Notes under the pieces: generated by a model
The model's input: only the letters and a program-made list of their open reading frames with translations
Databases searched by the model: none
What the model was told of the DNA's origin: nothing
Part shown: positions 34,497 through 42,716 of the stretch, in pieces
Numbering within the stretch: position 1 is the stretch's first letter
Layout: every line of letters starts with the position of its first letter
Origin: Stigmatella aurantiaca DW4/3-1
GTDB lineage: Bacteria > Myxococcota > Myxococcia > Myxococcales > Myxococcaceae
Length of the DNA stretch: 64,000 nt
Assembly: GCF_000165485.1 (NCBI RefSeq)
Contig: NC_014623.1
Location: forward strand, 3,739,501 to 3,803,500
Direction: 5' to 3'
Made by a program: the position numbers and the translations under genes

Positions 34497-35686
34497 GAAG
34501 CCACTGCCCGGGGTTGCAGCCGGGGCAGGGCGAACGCCGCCAGCGCCAGCACCCCGCCGGCCGCCGCGAGCATGCCCCACGTGGTCCTCAGCCCCCACGC
34601 CTGGGCGATGGCACCGCACAGGGGGGGACTGGCCAGATAGCCGAAGTAGGCGAGCAGGGTGACCCGCGCGATGGCAGCGCCCCGGACCGAAGGGTCCGTG
34701 ACCTCGGTGGTCATGCTGAACACCGTGGGGATGCCCCCTGCCATGCCGAGGCCCGCCACCGCGAAGCCGAGCAGGGCGACGATGGGGTGGGCCGCCGAGA
34801 GCACCACCACCAGTCCGGCCGTGGCGCTGGCGCCGGCCAGGGCCAGTTGGGTCCTCCCGTCGATCCGCGTGGCCAGCCGCTGGGCCACGAGCCGGCCGAG
34901 AAACAGGCTCCCCATGTAGACCGCGGGGCCCGTGCCCCCCAGCACAGGGGGCGCGCCGAGCACCGTCTCCAGGTACAGCGCCGACCACTGCTCGACCGCG
35001 TTCTCCACCAGGTGGACCGCCGCTCCCAGCAAGCCCAGGGTCAGCAGGAGTGGAACGCCGCGCAATCCGCCTCGGGCGGCTTCCTCGCCACCGGCTGGCA
35101 CGGGCAACTGGGTCAGGTTGGCGGGCACGGTGAGAAACACGCACAGCGCCAGCACACAGATGAGCAGCGGCAGCGGCAACTGGAGCTGACGGCCCAGCCC
35201 CGCCCCGGTGCTGGCGAGCACCACGGCAAGCGGAAAGGCCGCATGGGCCATGTTGAACAGCTTGCGCCCCATCGCCGCCTCCAGCGCCGCGACGCGCGCG
35301 TTGAGGGCGATGTCGAGGGCTCCCGAGGTGGCGCCGACGAAGATGAGCGCGATTCCCAGCGCCCACGGCGAGGTGACGAGCCCCAAGGGCACCACGGACA
35401 CGGCGAAGGCGGCCAGGGTCATCGGCAGCGCCCGGTTGCGCAGCCGGTCGACCCACGGGCCGAAGAGGAGCATCGCTGGCAGGGCCCCCGTCGCCACGCC
35501 CAGCAAGGACAGCCCCAGCTCCCGCTCACTGGCGCCCGTGGCCCCCTTCACCGCGGGCAGCAGCGCGCCCCAGGCGCCCCAGAAGATTCCCCAGGCCCCG
35601 TAGGCCAACAAGACACCGGCAATGGCCCCCCGCGGGTTGCTCAGCTTCGTGGTCACCCCGTCCTCCTTGCGCGCCGTCTGTCTCAT
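34493..35686 (-). CDS. MFS transporter (probable product exporter)
   Basis: A 397-residue major facilitator protein with 12 predicted helices, of the YbjJ/bacterial drug or sugar type: GVLLAYGAWGIFWGAWGALL in helix 1, GPWVDRLRNRALPM in the 2-3 loop, and a central hydrophilic loop near residue 200. It sits within the biosynthetic operon with 4-base ATGA overlaps on both sides, so exporting the pathway product is the likely role. Confidence 0.85.
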   Translation of the reverse strand: MRQTARKEDGVTTKLSNPRGAIAGVLLAYGAWGIFWGAWGALLPAVKGATGASERELGLSLLGVATGALPAMLLFGPWVDRLRNRALPMTLAAFAVSVVPLGLVTSPWALGIALIFVGATSGALDIALNARVAALEAAMGRKLFNMAHAAFPLAVVLASTGAGLGRQLQLPLPLLICVLALCVFLTVPANLTQLPVPAGGEEAARGGLRGVPLLLTLGLLGAAVHLVENAVEQWSALYLETVLGAPPVLGGTGPAVYMGSLFLGRLVAQRLATRIDGRTQLALAGASATAGLVVVLSAAHPIVALLGFAVAGLGMAGGIPTVFSMTTEVTDPSVRGAAIARVTLLAYFGYLASPPLCGAIAQAWGLRTTWGMLAAAGGVLALAAFALPRLQPRAVAS

Positions 35687-36744
35687 GGCACGACCAAAAC
35701 CTTACCGGGCCGTGGTTTCGGCCCTCCAGCGCTCAGTTCCACGGGCAGTTCTGTCAGGCCAATGCGCCGCAGCACCAGCCGCTCCAGCGCCCAGGTGGCG
35801 TCCGGGGCCGCCAGCCACCGCAGGCCCCGTGTGAAACAGGACGGTTCGGTGCCATAGCTGCCCGCTACCGTCAGAGGTTTCTGTCCCCAGTGCACGCAGA
35901 CAGTGCCTTCACGGCGGCGCAAGGGATCCAACGCGAGCTCAATGCCAGCCTCGGCGAAGCGGTCCTCTTGCTGCGTTCCTCCATATAAAAGGATGGCGCC
36001 GCCCGGAGCCACCGCGTCCAGGGCCCAGCGCAGCCAGCGTGCCTCGATGAAGGCGGTCGCCAGCACGATGGCCTCCGGGGGCGGCCGGGGAGGCTCGTCC
36101 TGTCCGAGGGCTTCGGGAGGAAGCAGTCCGGTGGCGCGCAGGAACTCCAGCTTGTCCATGCCCGAGTTGCGCAGGCTGACCGTGGCCCCCGCCGCCTGGG
36201 CCGACAGGGCGATGAGTGTTCCGGCGATGCCCGCGCCCACGACGAGGACATGGCGTCCAGAGAGTTGCCCGCCCAGTGCCTGAGACACCCGGTCGAGGCA
36301 GTGCACCGCACACGCGAGCGGCTCCGCGAACACCGCCCGCTCCAGGGAGACGGTCCGGGGCACCCAGTGCAGGGCCTCGGTCAGCTCTTTTTCCGTGCCA
36401 TCGGCTGGCATGAGATCGGCGAAGGCCGTTCCCCGGTTGAGCGGGCGGTTGGGATCCAGGCACACCCGGTCCCCCACCTCGAAGGGGGCTTTGCCCCAGT
36501 GCGCGATGACCTCTCCCACGACTTCATGGCCGAACTGGCTCGCGCCCTGGCGTTGCCGCGCGGCCTCCTTGTAGTCGGAGCGGCAGATGCCCAGCAGCAG
36601 GGGCCGCACCATTACCCCCGCACGGTGGCGGGGAGACCAGTCCAGGCCAGGGCAGAGCCGAGGGCCCTCTGGCGTCAGGGCCACGTGCCGCAGCTCGGGC
36701 TGCGGGCTGCCCGTGTGTCGCGCCTCTCCGTCACGCCAGGGCAT
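35683..36744 (-). CDS. Zinc-dependent MDR dehydrogenase (ValN-like role)
   Basis: A 353-residue medium-chain dehydrogenase. Catalytic zinc ligands: Cys54 (LGICRSDY), His73 and Glu74 (FGHEVVGEV), and Glu in FAEPLACAVH. The Rossmann motif is VVGAGIAGTLIALSA. The four-cysteine structural zinc lobe is absent, as in several MDR subfamilies. ATG 36744 overlaps the upstream aminotransferase gene by 14 bases. In validamycin-type clusters a zinc oxidoreductase oxidises or reduces a cyclitol; the operon context suggests the same here. Confidence 0.82.
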   Translation of the reverse strand: MPWRDGEARHTGSPQPELRHVALTPEGPRLCPGLDWSPRHRAGVMVRPLLLGICRSDYKEAARQRQGASQFGHEVVGEVIAHWGKAPFEVGDRVCLDPNRPLNRGTAFADLMPADGTEKELTEALHWVPRTVSLERAVFAEPLACAVHCLDRVSQALGGQLSGRHVLVVGAGIAGTLIALSAQAAGATVSLRNSGMDKLEFLRATGLLPPEALGQDEPPRPPPEAIVLATAFIEARWLRWALDAVAPGGAILLYGGTQQEDRFAEAGIELALDPLRRREGTVCVHWGQKPLTVAGSYGTEPSCFTRGLRWLAAPDATWALERLVLRRIGLTELPVELSAGGPKPRPGKVLVVP

Positions 36745-37984
36745 GGCACGCCTCTCCGAAGCGGGCGAGGAGCTCATCCACCTCTTTCTCGGTGATGACG
36801 AGCGCCGGGCGGATCTCGATGACGTGGCCGCGCCCATGCTCGGAGACCCGGGTCATCAATCCCTGGCGCAGCAGGGCTGCCTGCAATCCCAGCGCTTTCG
36901 CGGGGGCGGCCTCTCCCCGGGGCCCCACCACCTCCAGCCCCAGCATCAGTCCCACCCCCCGGACCTCTCCGATGAAGGGGTGGTCCGGGGCGAGCCGGGC
37001 CAGCCCCTCGCGCAGGCGCGTTCCCACCTGCCGGACGTGGGGAAGGAAACCCGGGCGCGAGACAATCTCCACCGTCTTCAGCGCCGCCGCCGCCGCCACG
37101 GCGTTGCCCCCGCCGGTGAAGCCGTGGTGGATGCGCGGCATCCCCATCAGCCGCTCCTCGGTGAGGATGGCCCCCATCGGAAACCCGCTCCCCGTCAGAC
37201 CCTTGGACAGGGTCATCATGTGGGGGGAGACGCCAAAGTAGTTCGCGGCGAACATCTCGCCCGTGCGGCCAAAGCCCGTCTGGATCTCGTCGAAGATGAG
37301 GACGATGCCCCGCTCTTCGCAGAACCGCTTGAGCTCGGGGAAATAGCGCGGCGGGGGCACGATGTTCCCGCCGACCCCGAAGATCGGCTCGATCATCACG
37401 CACGCCACGCTGCCCGAGCTGGCGTAGCGGATGAAGTCGTCGATCCGGGACACGCAAGGCAGCTCGCAGTGCTCCGCCGTCTGGCCGTAGAAGCACCGTG
37501 AGCACGAGGGCTCTGGGACGTGCAACGCCCCCGGCATGACATAAGGGAAGGGGGCCCGGTGAAACGAGAAGCCCGAGTACCCGATGGTGGCCATGGTTTG
37601 GCCCAGGTGGCTCCGGAACATCGTGATGACATCCCGCTTGCCCGTGACGTGCTGGGCGATGCGGATGGCGCCCTCGTTCGCGGTGGAGCCGCCCGAGCTG
37701 CGCAGGTGCACACGCGACAGGTTCGAGGGGGCCAGGGCCACCAGCGCCGCGGCGAGCTGCTCGACGGGCTCTGACAGGTAAGAGGAGCCCGTGTGCACCA
37801 GCCGGTCCATCTGGGCCTTCGCGGCGGCCATCACCTCCGGGTGGTTGTGGCCCAGCAGGAGGTTGAAGGTGCCCGAGATGCAGTCGAGGAACTCCCGGCC
37901 GTCCCGGGTGCGCACCCTCACCCCCGCGCCCTCGGTCAGGACGATGTCGCCGGTCTCATAATAGAAGGGGGGCGGGACGGTCAT
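36731..37984 (-). CDS. Class III aminotransferase (ValM-like role)
   Basis: A 417-residue PLP enzyme: LLLGHNHPEV (42-51), SGGSTANEGAIRIA (97-110), Asp232 in IFDEIQTGFGRTG, and PLP lysine Lys261 in TLSKGLTGSGFPMG. A cysteine cluster (Cys161, 164, 173, 177) in CSRCFYGQTAEHCELPC is seen in some class III enzymes. It would install the amine on a keto-cyclitol or keto-sugar, giving the nitrogen that the next enzyme joins to a second ring. Overlaps the pseudoglycosyltransferase stop (ATGA). Confidence 0.88.
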   Translation of the reverse strand: MTVPPPFYYETGDIVLTEGAGVRVRTRDGREFLDCISGTFNLLLGHNHPEVMAAAKAQMDRLVHTGSSYLSEPVEQLAAALVALAPSNLSRVHLRSSGGSTANEGAIRIAQHVTGKRDVITMFRSHLGQTMATIGYSGFSFHRAPFPYVMPGALHVPEPSCSRCFYGQTAEHCELPCVSRIDDFIRYASSGSVACVMIEPIFGVGGNIVPPPRYFPELKRFCEERGIVLIFDEIQTGFGRTGEMFAANYFGVSPHMMTLSKGLTGSGFPMGAILTEERLMGMPRIHHGFTGGGNAVAAAAALKTVEIVSRPGFLPHVRQVGTRLREGLARLAPDHPFIGEVRGVGLMLGLEVVGPRGEAAPAKALGLQAALLRQGLMTRVSEHGRGHVIEIRPALVITEKEVDELLARFGEACHALA

Positions 37985-39426
37985 CGGCGGTCCCCGGGGG
38001 CTTCGCCGAGCCCCAGGCTGGAGAGCTGGTGCCGCACCCAGGTCGGCAAGTCATACTGGAGGACAACTTCTCGCCGCCGCCGCGCGGCCTCGGCCCGCTC
38101 GGCGGGGGAGGCGCGCAGGGCTTCTCGCAGCGCCTGGGCCTGCTCGACGATGTCGAAGGGGTTGACGAGCCGGGAGACGCTGGCGAGTGCCTCGGCCGCG
38201 CCGCAGCGCTCCGAGAGGATGAGCACCGCGTCGCGCTGGTTGAAGAGCGTTCCCTCGAAGGCCGTGAGGTTCTGCCCATCCACGGTGGAGTTGAGCAGCA
38301 GCACATCGGCCCGGCGCAGGGCCGCGAAGGTGCCATTGACGCTGTTGGTGCAGACCAGCCGGACGGTCTCCGTGCCCAGGCTCCGGTTGGCCGCCTCGAC
38401 GGCGCGGCCCACCCGCTCCCGGTACTGCTGGTTGGCCTCCACCGAGAGCCGGTTGGGATTCATCTTCACGAGCAGCCGGGCGTGCCGCAGGCCTGGGTCC
38501 TCTTGCAGCGCCGCCGTGAAGGCGAGGACGGCCCGCTCGGCGTTCTTGATGGGATCGGTGCGGCCGGAGTGGACAACGAGGGGGTGATCGCCGATCCACG
38601 CGGCCAGCTCGGGAGAGACCTCCCCCTCGCGGATGTCCAGGGCCGAGGGGCTATAGCCGAGCGCCATCGCCTCCACCCGCACCGCGCGGCCTTCCCAGCG
38701 CACGGTGGCGGACGGGACGTCCACGCGTGCCTCCGGCAGCAGATCCTCCACACAGGCCAGGAAGTTCCTCACCCAGCGCGTGGCGAAGAAGGCGATGACG
38801 TCGGCCCCCAGCATGCCGCGCAGCAGCCCCTCCCGCATGGGCCGGGGCAACATCCGCCAGTAGTCCGCCGAGGGCCAGGGGATGTGGACGAAGAGCAACT
38901 GGGGCGCCTCGGGGCGCTGGGCCCGGAGGTGCTGGGGAACGCCGCACATCTGGTAGTCGTGCAGCAGGTAGACGGGATTGGGGCAGGCCTTCGAGCGCTC
39001 GAGCAGCGTGGTGGCGAAGGTCTCCGTGAAGGTCTCGAAGTGCTTCCAGGCCCGGTGGCTGCGCGTGTCGAAGGTGGGCTTCGTCCAGCCATCCCAGAGG
39101 TAGTTGTTGCTGGCCCAGAGCAGGTCCGCGGTGATGATCTCCTGCATGTCCTCGAAGACGGCCGGATCATGCTGGAGCAGGTGGAGGAGAACGGGCGCGG
39201 CCGCGCTCACCTTCACCTCCATGCCTCGGGGATGCTGGGACGCCACGTGCCGGTCCTCGTCCGTCATGGCGCAGGCAATCCAGGACACGCCCAGCTGGCT
39301 GGCCAGGTCGGCCACCACGTTGGCGGTTCCTCCTGGGGCGAGCTCGGCGGTGAGCGCCCCCGAGACATCGCGGTGGTACGTCACGGGGGCTCGCTTGCTG
39401 GCGAGGAAGATGCGTTCTCGGCTCAT
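37981..39426 (-). CDS. VldE/ValL-like pseudoglycosyltransferase (GT20 family)
   Basis: A 481-residue member of the trehalose-6-phosphate synthase (GT20) family that follows the validamycin enzyme VldE/ValL rather than OtsA. Diagnostic stretches are IFLASKRAPVTY (6-17), LAPGGTANVVAD (29-40), LHDYQMCGVP (155-164), VHIPWPSADYWRMLP (180-194), VVHSGRTDPIKNAERAV (284-300, with Arg289 and Lys294) and STVDGQNLTAFEG (380-392) where OtsA has DGMNLVAKEY. VldE couples GDP-valienol with validamine 7-phosphate through a C-N bond without a glycosidic carbon. Same length and organisation as VldE. It sits between the reductase and aminotransferase genes of the operon. Confidence 0.87.
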   Translation of the reverse strand: MSRERIFLASKRAPVTYHRDVSGALTAELAPGGTANVVADLASQLGVSWIACAMTDEDRHVASQHPRGMEVKVSAAAPVLLHLLQHDPAVFEDMQEIITADLLWASNNYLWDGWTKPTFDTRSHRAWKHFETFTETFATTLLERSKACPNPVYLLHDYQMCGVPQHLRAQRPEAPQLLFVHIPWPSADYWRMLPRPMREGLLRGMLGADVIAFFATRWVRNFLACVEDLLPEARVDVPSATVRWEGRAVRVEAMALGYSPSALDIREGEVSPELAAWIGDHPLVVHSGRTDPIKNAERAVLAFTAALQEDPGLRHARLLVKMNPNRLSVEANQQYRERVGRAVEAANRSLGTETVRLVCTNSVNGTFAALRRADVLLLNSTVDGQNLTAFEGTLFNQRDAVLILSERCGAAEALASVSRLVNPFDIVEQAQALREALRASPAERAEAARRRREVVLQYDLPTWVRHQLSSLGLGEAPGDRR

Positions 39427-39441
39427 GGGACAATCTCCTGA

Positions 39442-40350
39442 TCAACGGGGGGGAACATCGAGCAAGGGGCCGAGGCGAGCGGCCCCCGCGGCGAGGCCCG
39501 AGATGCTCAGCCCGGAGAGCTCCGGGAGGTGATGCAGCCGCAGGCTGCGCAGGCAGGCATTGGCGGGGCGGCAGGAGTAGCGCCCGGCGGCGCGCGCCAC
39601 GGGCCGCACGAGGTTGGGATCCTGGCCGAGGCTCTGGGCGATGAGCCGGCCCCACTCGAAGCGGGACACCCGGTCGGGACCGGCCAGGTGGAGTACCCCC
39701 GACGGGCCCCCGGGAATCAGGCGCGTGAGGACCGCCGCGGCATCGTCGACGAGAATGGGGGTGTTCCAGTGGTCAACGGGCGCCTGCACGGTCTGCCCAG
39801 ACCGCACGGTGTCCGCCACCACCATGAAGAAGTTGCGCCAGCCGCGTCCCGGGCCGCGCGGCTCGTATCCGTAGACGAGGCTGGTGCGGACGATGAGGGC
39901 GCCCGGGTCCGCCGCGAGCAGCACGCGCTCGGCGGCCAGCTTGGCCCGGCCATAGGCGTTGGCGGGGGAGGGGGCCCGGGATTCGTCGTAGCCGGTGTCC
40001 TGGCCGTCGAAGACGTTGTCCGTCGAGATCAGCACCTTGCGGACCGTGGGCGCCTCCTGGCACAGGTGGGTGGCGATGCCCGCGTGGGTGGCCATCGCCG
40101 CCTCGGGTGCGCTCTCGCAGCCAGTGATGTCGGAGGGGCCGTGCACGAGCACCACCGCGTGGGCCCCGGTGGCGCCCACCGCCTCCGCGATGGCCCCGGG
40201 CCGCGAGGCATCCAGGCCCCGCCAGTCCCCCGCCCACGGGCCTTCGGGGGGGTGACGGGAGGACAGCACCACCGAGTGCCCCGCTTCCCGCAGCGCCTGA
40301 CCGAGCCGTCGGCCAATGAAGCCGCTGCCGATGATGAGCACCTGCCTCAT
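39442..40350 (-). CDS. SDR sugar/cyclitol reductase (RmlD-like)
   Basis: A 302-residue extended SDR protein: GSGFIGRRLG (8-17), LISTDNVFDGQ (107-117), and the catalytic YGRAK (133-137), close to dTDP-4-dehydrorhamnose reductase. Starting at ATG 40350, seven bases after the isomerase stop. In this operon it probably reduces a keto group of a cyclitol or an activated sugar. The substrate cannot be read from sequence. Confidence 0.82.
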   Translation of the reverse strand: MRQVLIIGSGFIGRRLGQALREAGHSVVLSSRHPPEGPWAGDWRGLDASRPGAIAEAVGATGAHAVVLVHGPSDITGCESAPEAAMATHAGIATHLCQEAPTVRKVLISTDNVFDGQDTGYDESRAPSPANAYGRAKLAAERVLLAADPGALIVRTSLVYGYEPRGPGRGWRNFFMVVADTVRSGQTVQAPVDHWNTPILVDDAAAVLTRLIPGGPSGVLHLAGPDRVSRFEWGRLIAQSLGQDPNLVRPVARAAGRYSCRPANACLRSLRLHHLPELSGLSISGLAAGAARLGPLLDVPPR

Positions 40351-40357
40351 GAGGGCC

Positions 40358-41320
40358 TCACCACCAGCGCTCCTGCCGAGGGCTGTGCGGCAACAGGGGG
40401 CGGATGAAGTCGAGGGCGAGGCGGCTTCCCTCCCAGCGGCCGAGGGTGCTGTCCTCATTCTCCACGGCGACATCGCCGGTGTAGCCCGCCAGGTGGAGCT
40501 CGGTCAGGATGCGGCGCCAGTCGAGCTGGCCCCAGCCGGGAATCCGGAAGCGGAAGTTGCGCTCGGCCTCGGAGTAGTACCGGTTGTGCGCCAGGAAGTG
40601 CCGCCGGGTGACCGGACGGAGCACCTCGGCATCCTTGGCGTGGACGTGCCAGATGCGGTTGCCGAACAAGCGGATGAAGTCGACGGCGTCCACCCCGGTC
40701 AGGGCCAGGTTGCCGGTGTCGACGTTGAAGCCCCACTCGGCGAATTCCCCCAGGACGTCCAGGCTCCGGGCGGCGCTCTCCGTCTCGTAGACAAGCTGCT
40801 TCGGGTGCAGCTCGTGGGCGAAGCGCACGCCATACTCGCGGTAGACCGGCAGTACGGTCCCCATCACCTCGGCGCACTGGGCGAACTGCGAGGCCCACCC
40901 ATCCTCCTGTCCGGGCCAGCGGAACCAGCGCGCATAGTCCGGGCACCCGATGAAGCCCGCGACCAGGCGCACCCCCATCGCGTCGGCCGCGCGGGCGCAG
41001 TCCTGCATGCGGCGGATGGCGTAGGCCCGCTTCTCCGCGGGGGTGCCCTTGTAGATGCCGTCCGTCACCTCGTGGAGAGGCCCCAGCAGGAGCTGCCCAT
41101 CCGCGTGGTTGCTGATCGCCGAGATGGCGAGGCCCGCCTCCGCCAGCAGCCGCTGGACCGCGCCGCGCCGCGAGGGTTCGAGCAGGTCCTCCAACTGGAG
41201 CATGCGGGAAGAAGTGTCGACCGCCAGATCGATGCACTCCAGGCCGAGCCCTTTCACCCGGGAGACGGCCTCCGCGAGCGGCAGGTCCATGTAGGCCGTG
41301 GACGCGAGGCTCAGCCGCAT
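40358..41320 (-). CDS. TIM-barrel sugar-phosphate isomerase/epimerase
   Basis: A 320-residue xylose-isomerase-like barrel (AP endonuclease family 2). Metal ligands are in FAHELHPKQL (Glu), NVDTGNLAL (Asp), WHVHAKDAE (His) and VAVENED (Glu). Relatives include inosose isomerases IolE/IolI that act on keto-inositols. Here it is placed right after the cyclase and may epimerise the first keto-cyclitol, the job done by the unrelated VOC protein ValD in validamycin. ATG 41320 lies inside the end of the cyclase gene (10-base overlap). Confidence 0.82.
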   Translation of the reverse strand: MRLSLASTAYMDLPLAEAVSRVKGLGLECIDLAVDTSSRMLQLEDLLEPSRRGAVQRLLAEAGLAISAISNHADGQLLLGPLHEVTDGIYKGTPAEKRAYAIRRMQDCARAADAMGVRLVAGFIGCPDYARWFRWPGQEDGWASQFAQCAEVMGTVLPVYREYGVRFAHELHPKQLVYETESAARSLDVLGEFAEWGFNVDTGNLALTGVDAVDFIRLFGNRIWHVHAKDAEVLRPVTRRHFLAHNRYYSEAERNFRFRIPGWGQLDWRRILTELHLAGYTGDVAVENEDSTLGRWEGSRLALDFIRPLLPHSPRQERWW

Positions 41321-42531
41321 GCCGGGGCCTCCTGCGCGACGAGTTGGCACGCGGCGTCGTATTGGCCCCGGGTGATGTCATCGATGATGACGCTGTGGTC
41401 GATCGCCGTCGGCATGACCAGCAAGAGCCGTCCGTTGCGCACCAGCCGGGCGGTCTCCAGGTGCTGCCACACCACCTCTCGCAGATCGTCTGGAACGGTG
41501 ACGGGCAGCCGCAGCTTCTGAAGCAGGCGGAGGATCCGGCGCAGGGTGTCCACGGATGTGAGCCCCAGCCCCGTGGAGATCGCCGTGACCGTGGCGGTGC
41601 CGATGGCCACCGCCTCGCCGTGCCGGTAGCGCACGAAGTGCGTCGCGGCCTCCAGGCCATGGCCCACGCTGTGCCCGAGGTTGAGCAGCCGGCGCAGGTC
41701 CTGCTCGAAAGGATCGGGCGCGAGCAGCTCGAGCTTCTTGCCGATGGCCGCCGGGATGATGGGCCCCAGACCTTCGATCAAGCGCTCCGGCGCGGCCTGG
41801 TCCAGGGGCCAGGCGGTGGACATCGGGAGCCGCTCGAGCTGCTCGAAGAGGCCGGGCGTTCCAATGAGGGCCACCTTCACCGCCTCGGCCAGACCGTTGA
41901 TGACCTCCGCGAGGGGCAGGGTGGCGAGACACGAGGGATCAATGACCACCAGATCCGGATGGTAGAAGCCGCCGATGAGGTTCTTGCCCGTGCTGTGGTC
42001 AACGCCGACCTTGCCGCCGATGGCCCCATCCACCTGGCCCATCAAGGACGTGGCGACGTTGACGTAGGGAATGCCTCGCAGGTAGGTCGTCGCGACGAAG
42101 CCCACCAGGTCGCAGAGCACGCCTCCCCCCAGGGCCACGAGGAAGGTGCGGCGGCGCACGCTCCGCGAGCGGAGCTCGTCCCAGAGCCGGTGGGCCTGGG
42201 CGATGGACTTCGAGGGCTCGCCCGCGGGGATGACGATGCACTGCACGGGGGCGCCCGTGGCCGAGATCCGCTTCGTCACGAGCTCCGCGTACAGCGGGCC
42301 CACGTGGTTGTCGGTGATGATGACGGCGGAATCGGCCTCATTGGCCGCCATCACCGGGCGGAGCAGCTCACCGAGCCGGGCCAGGGTGCCCCGGCCAATG
42401 ATGATCTCGTAGCGGTCCTCCCGGTGGACGGTGACGCGATAGCCCGTCTTGCCCCCGTCGAGGGCGAGCGAGCCGCGATGAGGAGACTTCACGTCATGGG
42501 CGAGGATGGGTGTGGATCCAGTGGAAGGCAT
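41311..42531 (-). CDS. Sugar-phosphate cyclase (DHQ synthase superfamily)
   Basis: A 406-residue cyclase. NAD-binding motif ALGGGVLCDLVGFVATTYLR and metal/substrate motifs VDGAIGGKVGVDHSTGKNLI, INGLAEAVKVALI, NLGHSVGHGLE and YRHGEAVAIG are all present. In this superfamily DHQ synthase, 2-deoxy-scyllo-inosose synthase and sedoheptulose-7-phosphate cyclases (EEVS, EVS, DDGS) differ in these same motifs; ours keep the DHQS-type GH..GH and GGK patterns rather than the AcbC/ValA type. Given the VldE-like neighbour, a C7-cyclitol is the likely product. ATG 42531 has CGGGAG at good spacing; the TTG at 42573 is less likely. First gene of the operon. Confidence 0.85.
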   Translation of the reverse strand: MPSTGSTPILAHDVKSPHRGSLALDGGKTGYRVTVHREDRYEIIIGRGTLARLGELLRPVMAANEADSAVIITDNHVGPLYAELVTKRISATGAPVQCIVIPAGEPSKSIAQAHRLWDELRSRSVRRRTFLVALGGGVLCDLVGFVATTYLRGIPYVNVATSLMGQVDGAIGGKVGVDHSTGKNLIGGFYHPDLVVIDPSCLATLPLAEVINGLAEAVKVALIGTPGLFEQLERLPMSTAWPLDQAAPERLIEGLGPIIPAAIGKKLELLAPDPFEQDLRRLLNLGHSVGHGLEAATHFVRYRHGEAVAIGTATVTAISTGLGLTSVDTLRRILRLLQKLRLPVTVPDDLREVVWQHLETARLVRNGRLLLVMPTAIDHSVIIDDITRGQYDAACQLVAQEAPACG

Positions 42532-42716
42532 TGGGTCGGCTCCCGGGCAACGCGAGGTGTCTGCCGCGAGCAAACAGGTAGTGGGAGCCAGCGTGGCCAG
42601 GGAGTGGGAAACGGGCGATGCGGCGTTTTTCCACTCTCCTCAGGTACGGGGCTGCTGCTTACTTCCATGCAGCAAGAGGCTGCGAAATCGCGTCCGGCGG
42701 GAGAGGAGCGTCGTCC
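42532..42716. promoter_or_regulatory. Divergent promoter region of the pseudo-aminosugar cluster
   Basis: The 185-base gap between the leftward eight-gene operon and the rightward nucleotidyltransferase gene must hold both promoters. No convincing -10/-35 pairs or operator repeats stand out by eye. Confidence 0.4.

Noticed and set aside
33456-35456. A 666-codon frame that seems to fuse transporter and kinase
   Set aside because: Only its last 346 codons (from ATG 34496) are the real kinase; the earlier part is the transporter gene read in the wrong frame.
36731-37984. Housekeeping acetylornithine or glutamate-semialdehyde aminotransferase
   Set aside because: The gene is embedded by overlaps in the cyclitol operon and has a Cys cluster unlike those enzymes, so a biosynthetic role fits better.
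37981-39426. Ordinary trehalose-6-phosphate synthase
   Set aside because: The motif at the OtsA DGMNLVAKEY position reads DGQNLTAFEG, and the N terminus follows VldE; no trehalose phosphatase gene is nearby.
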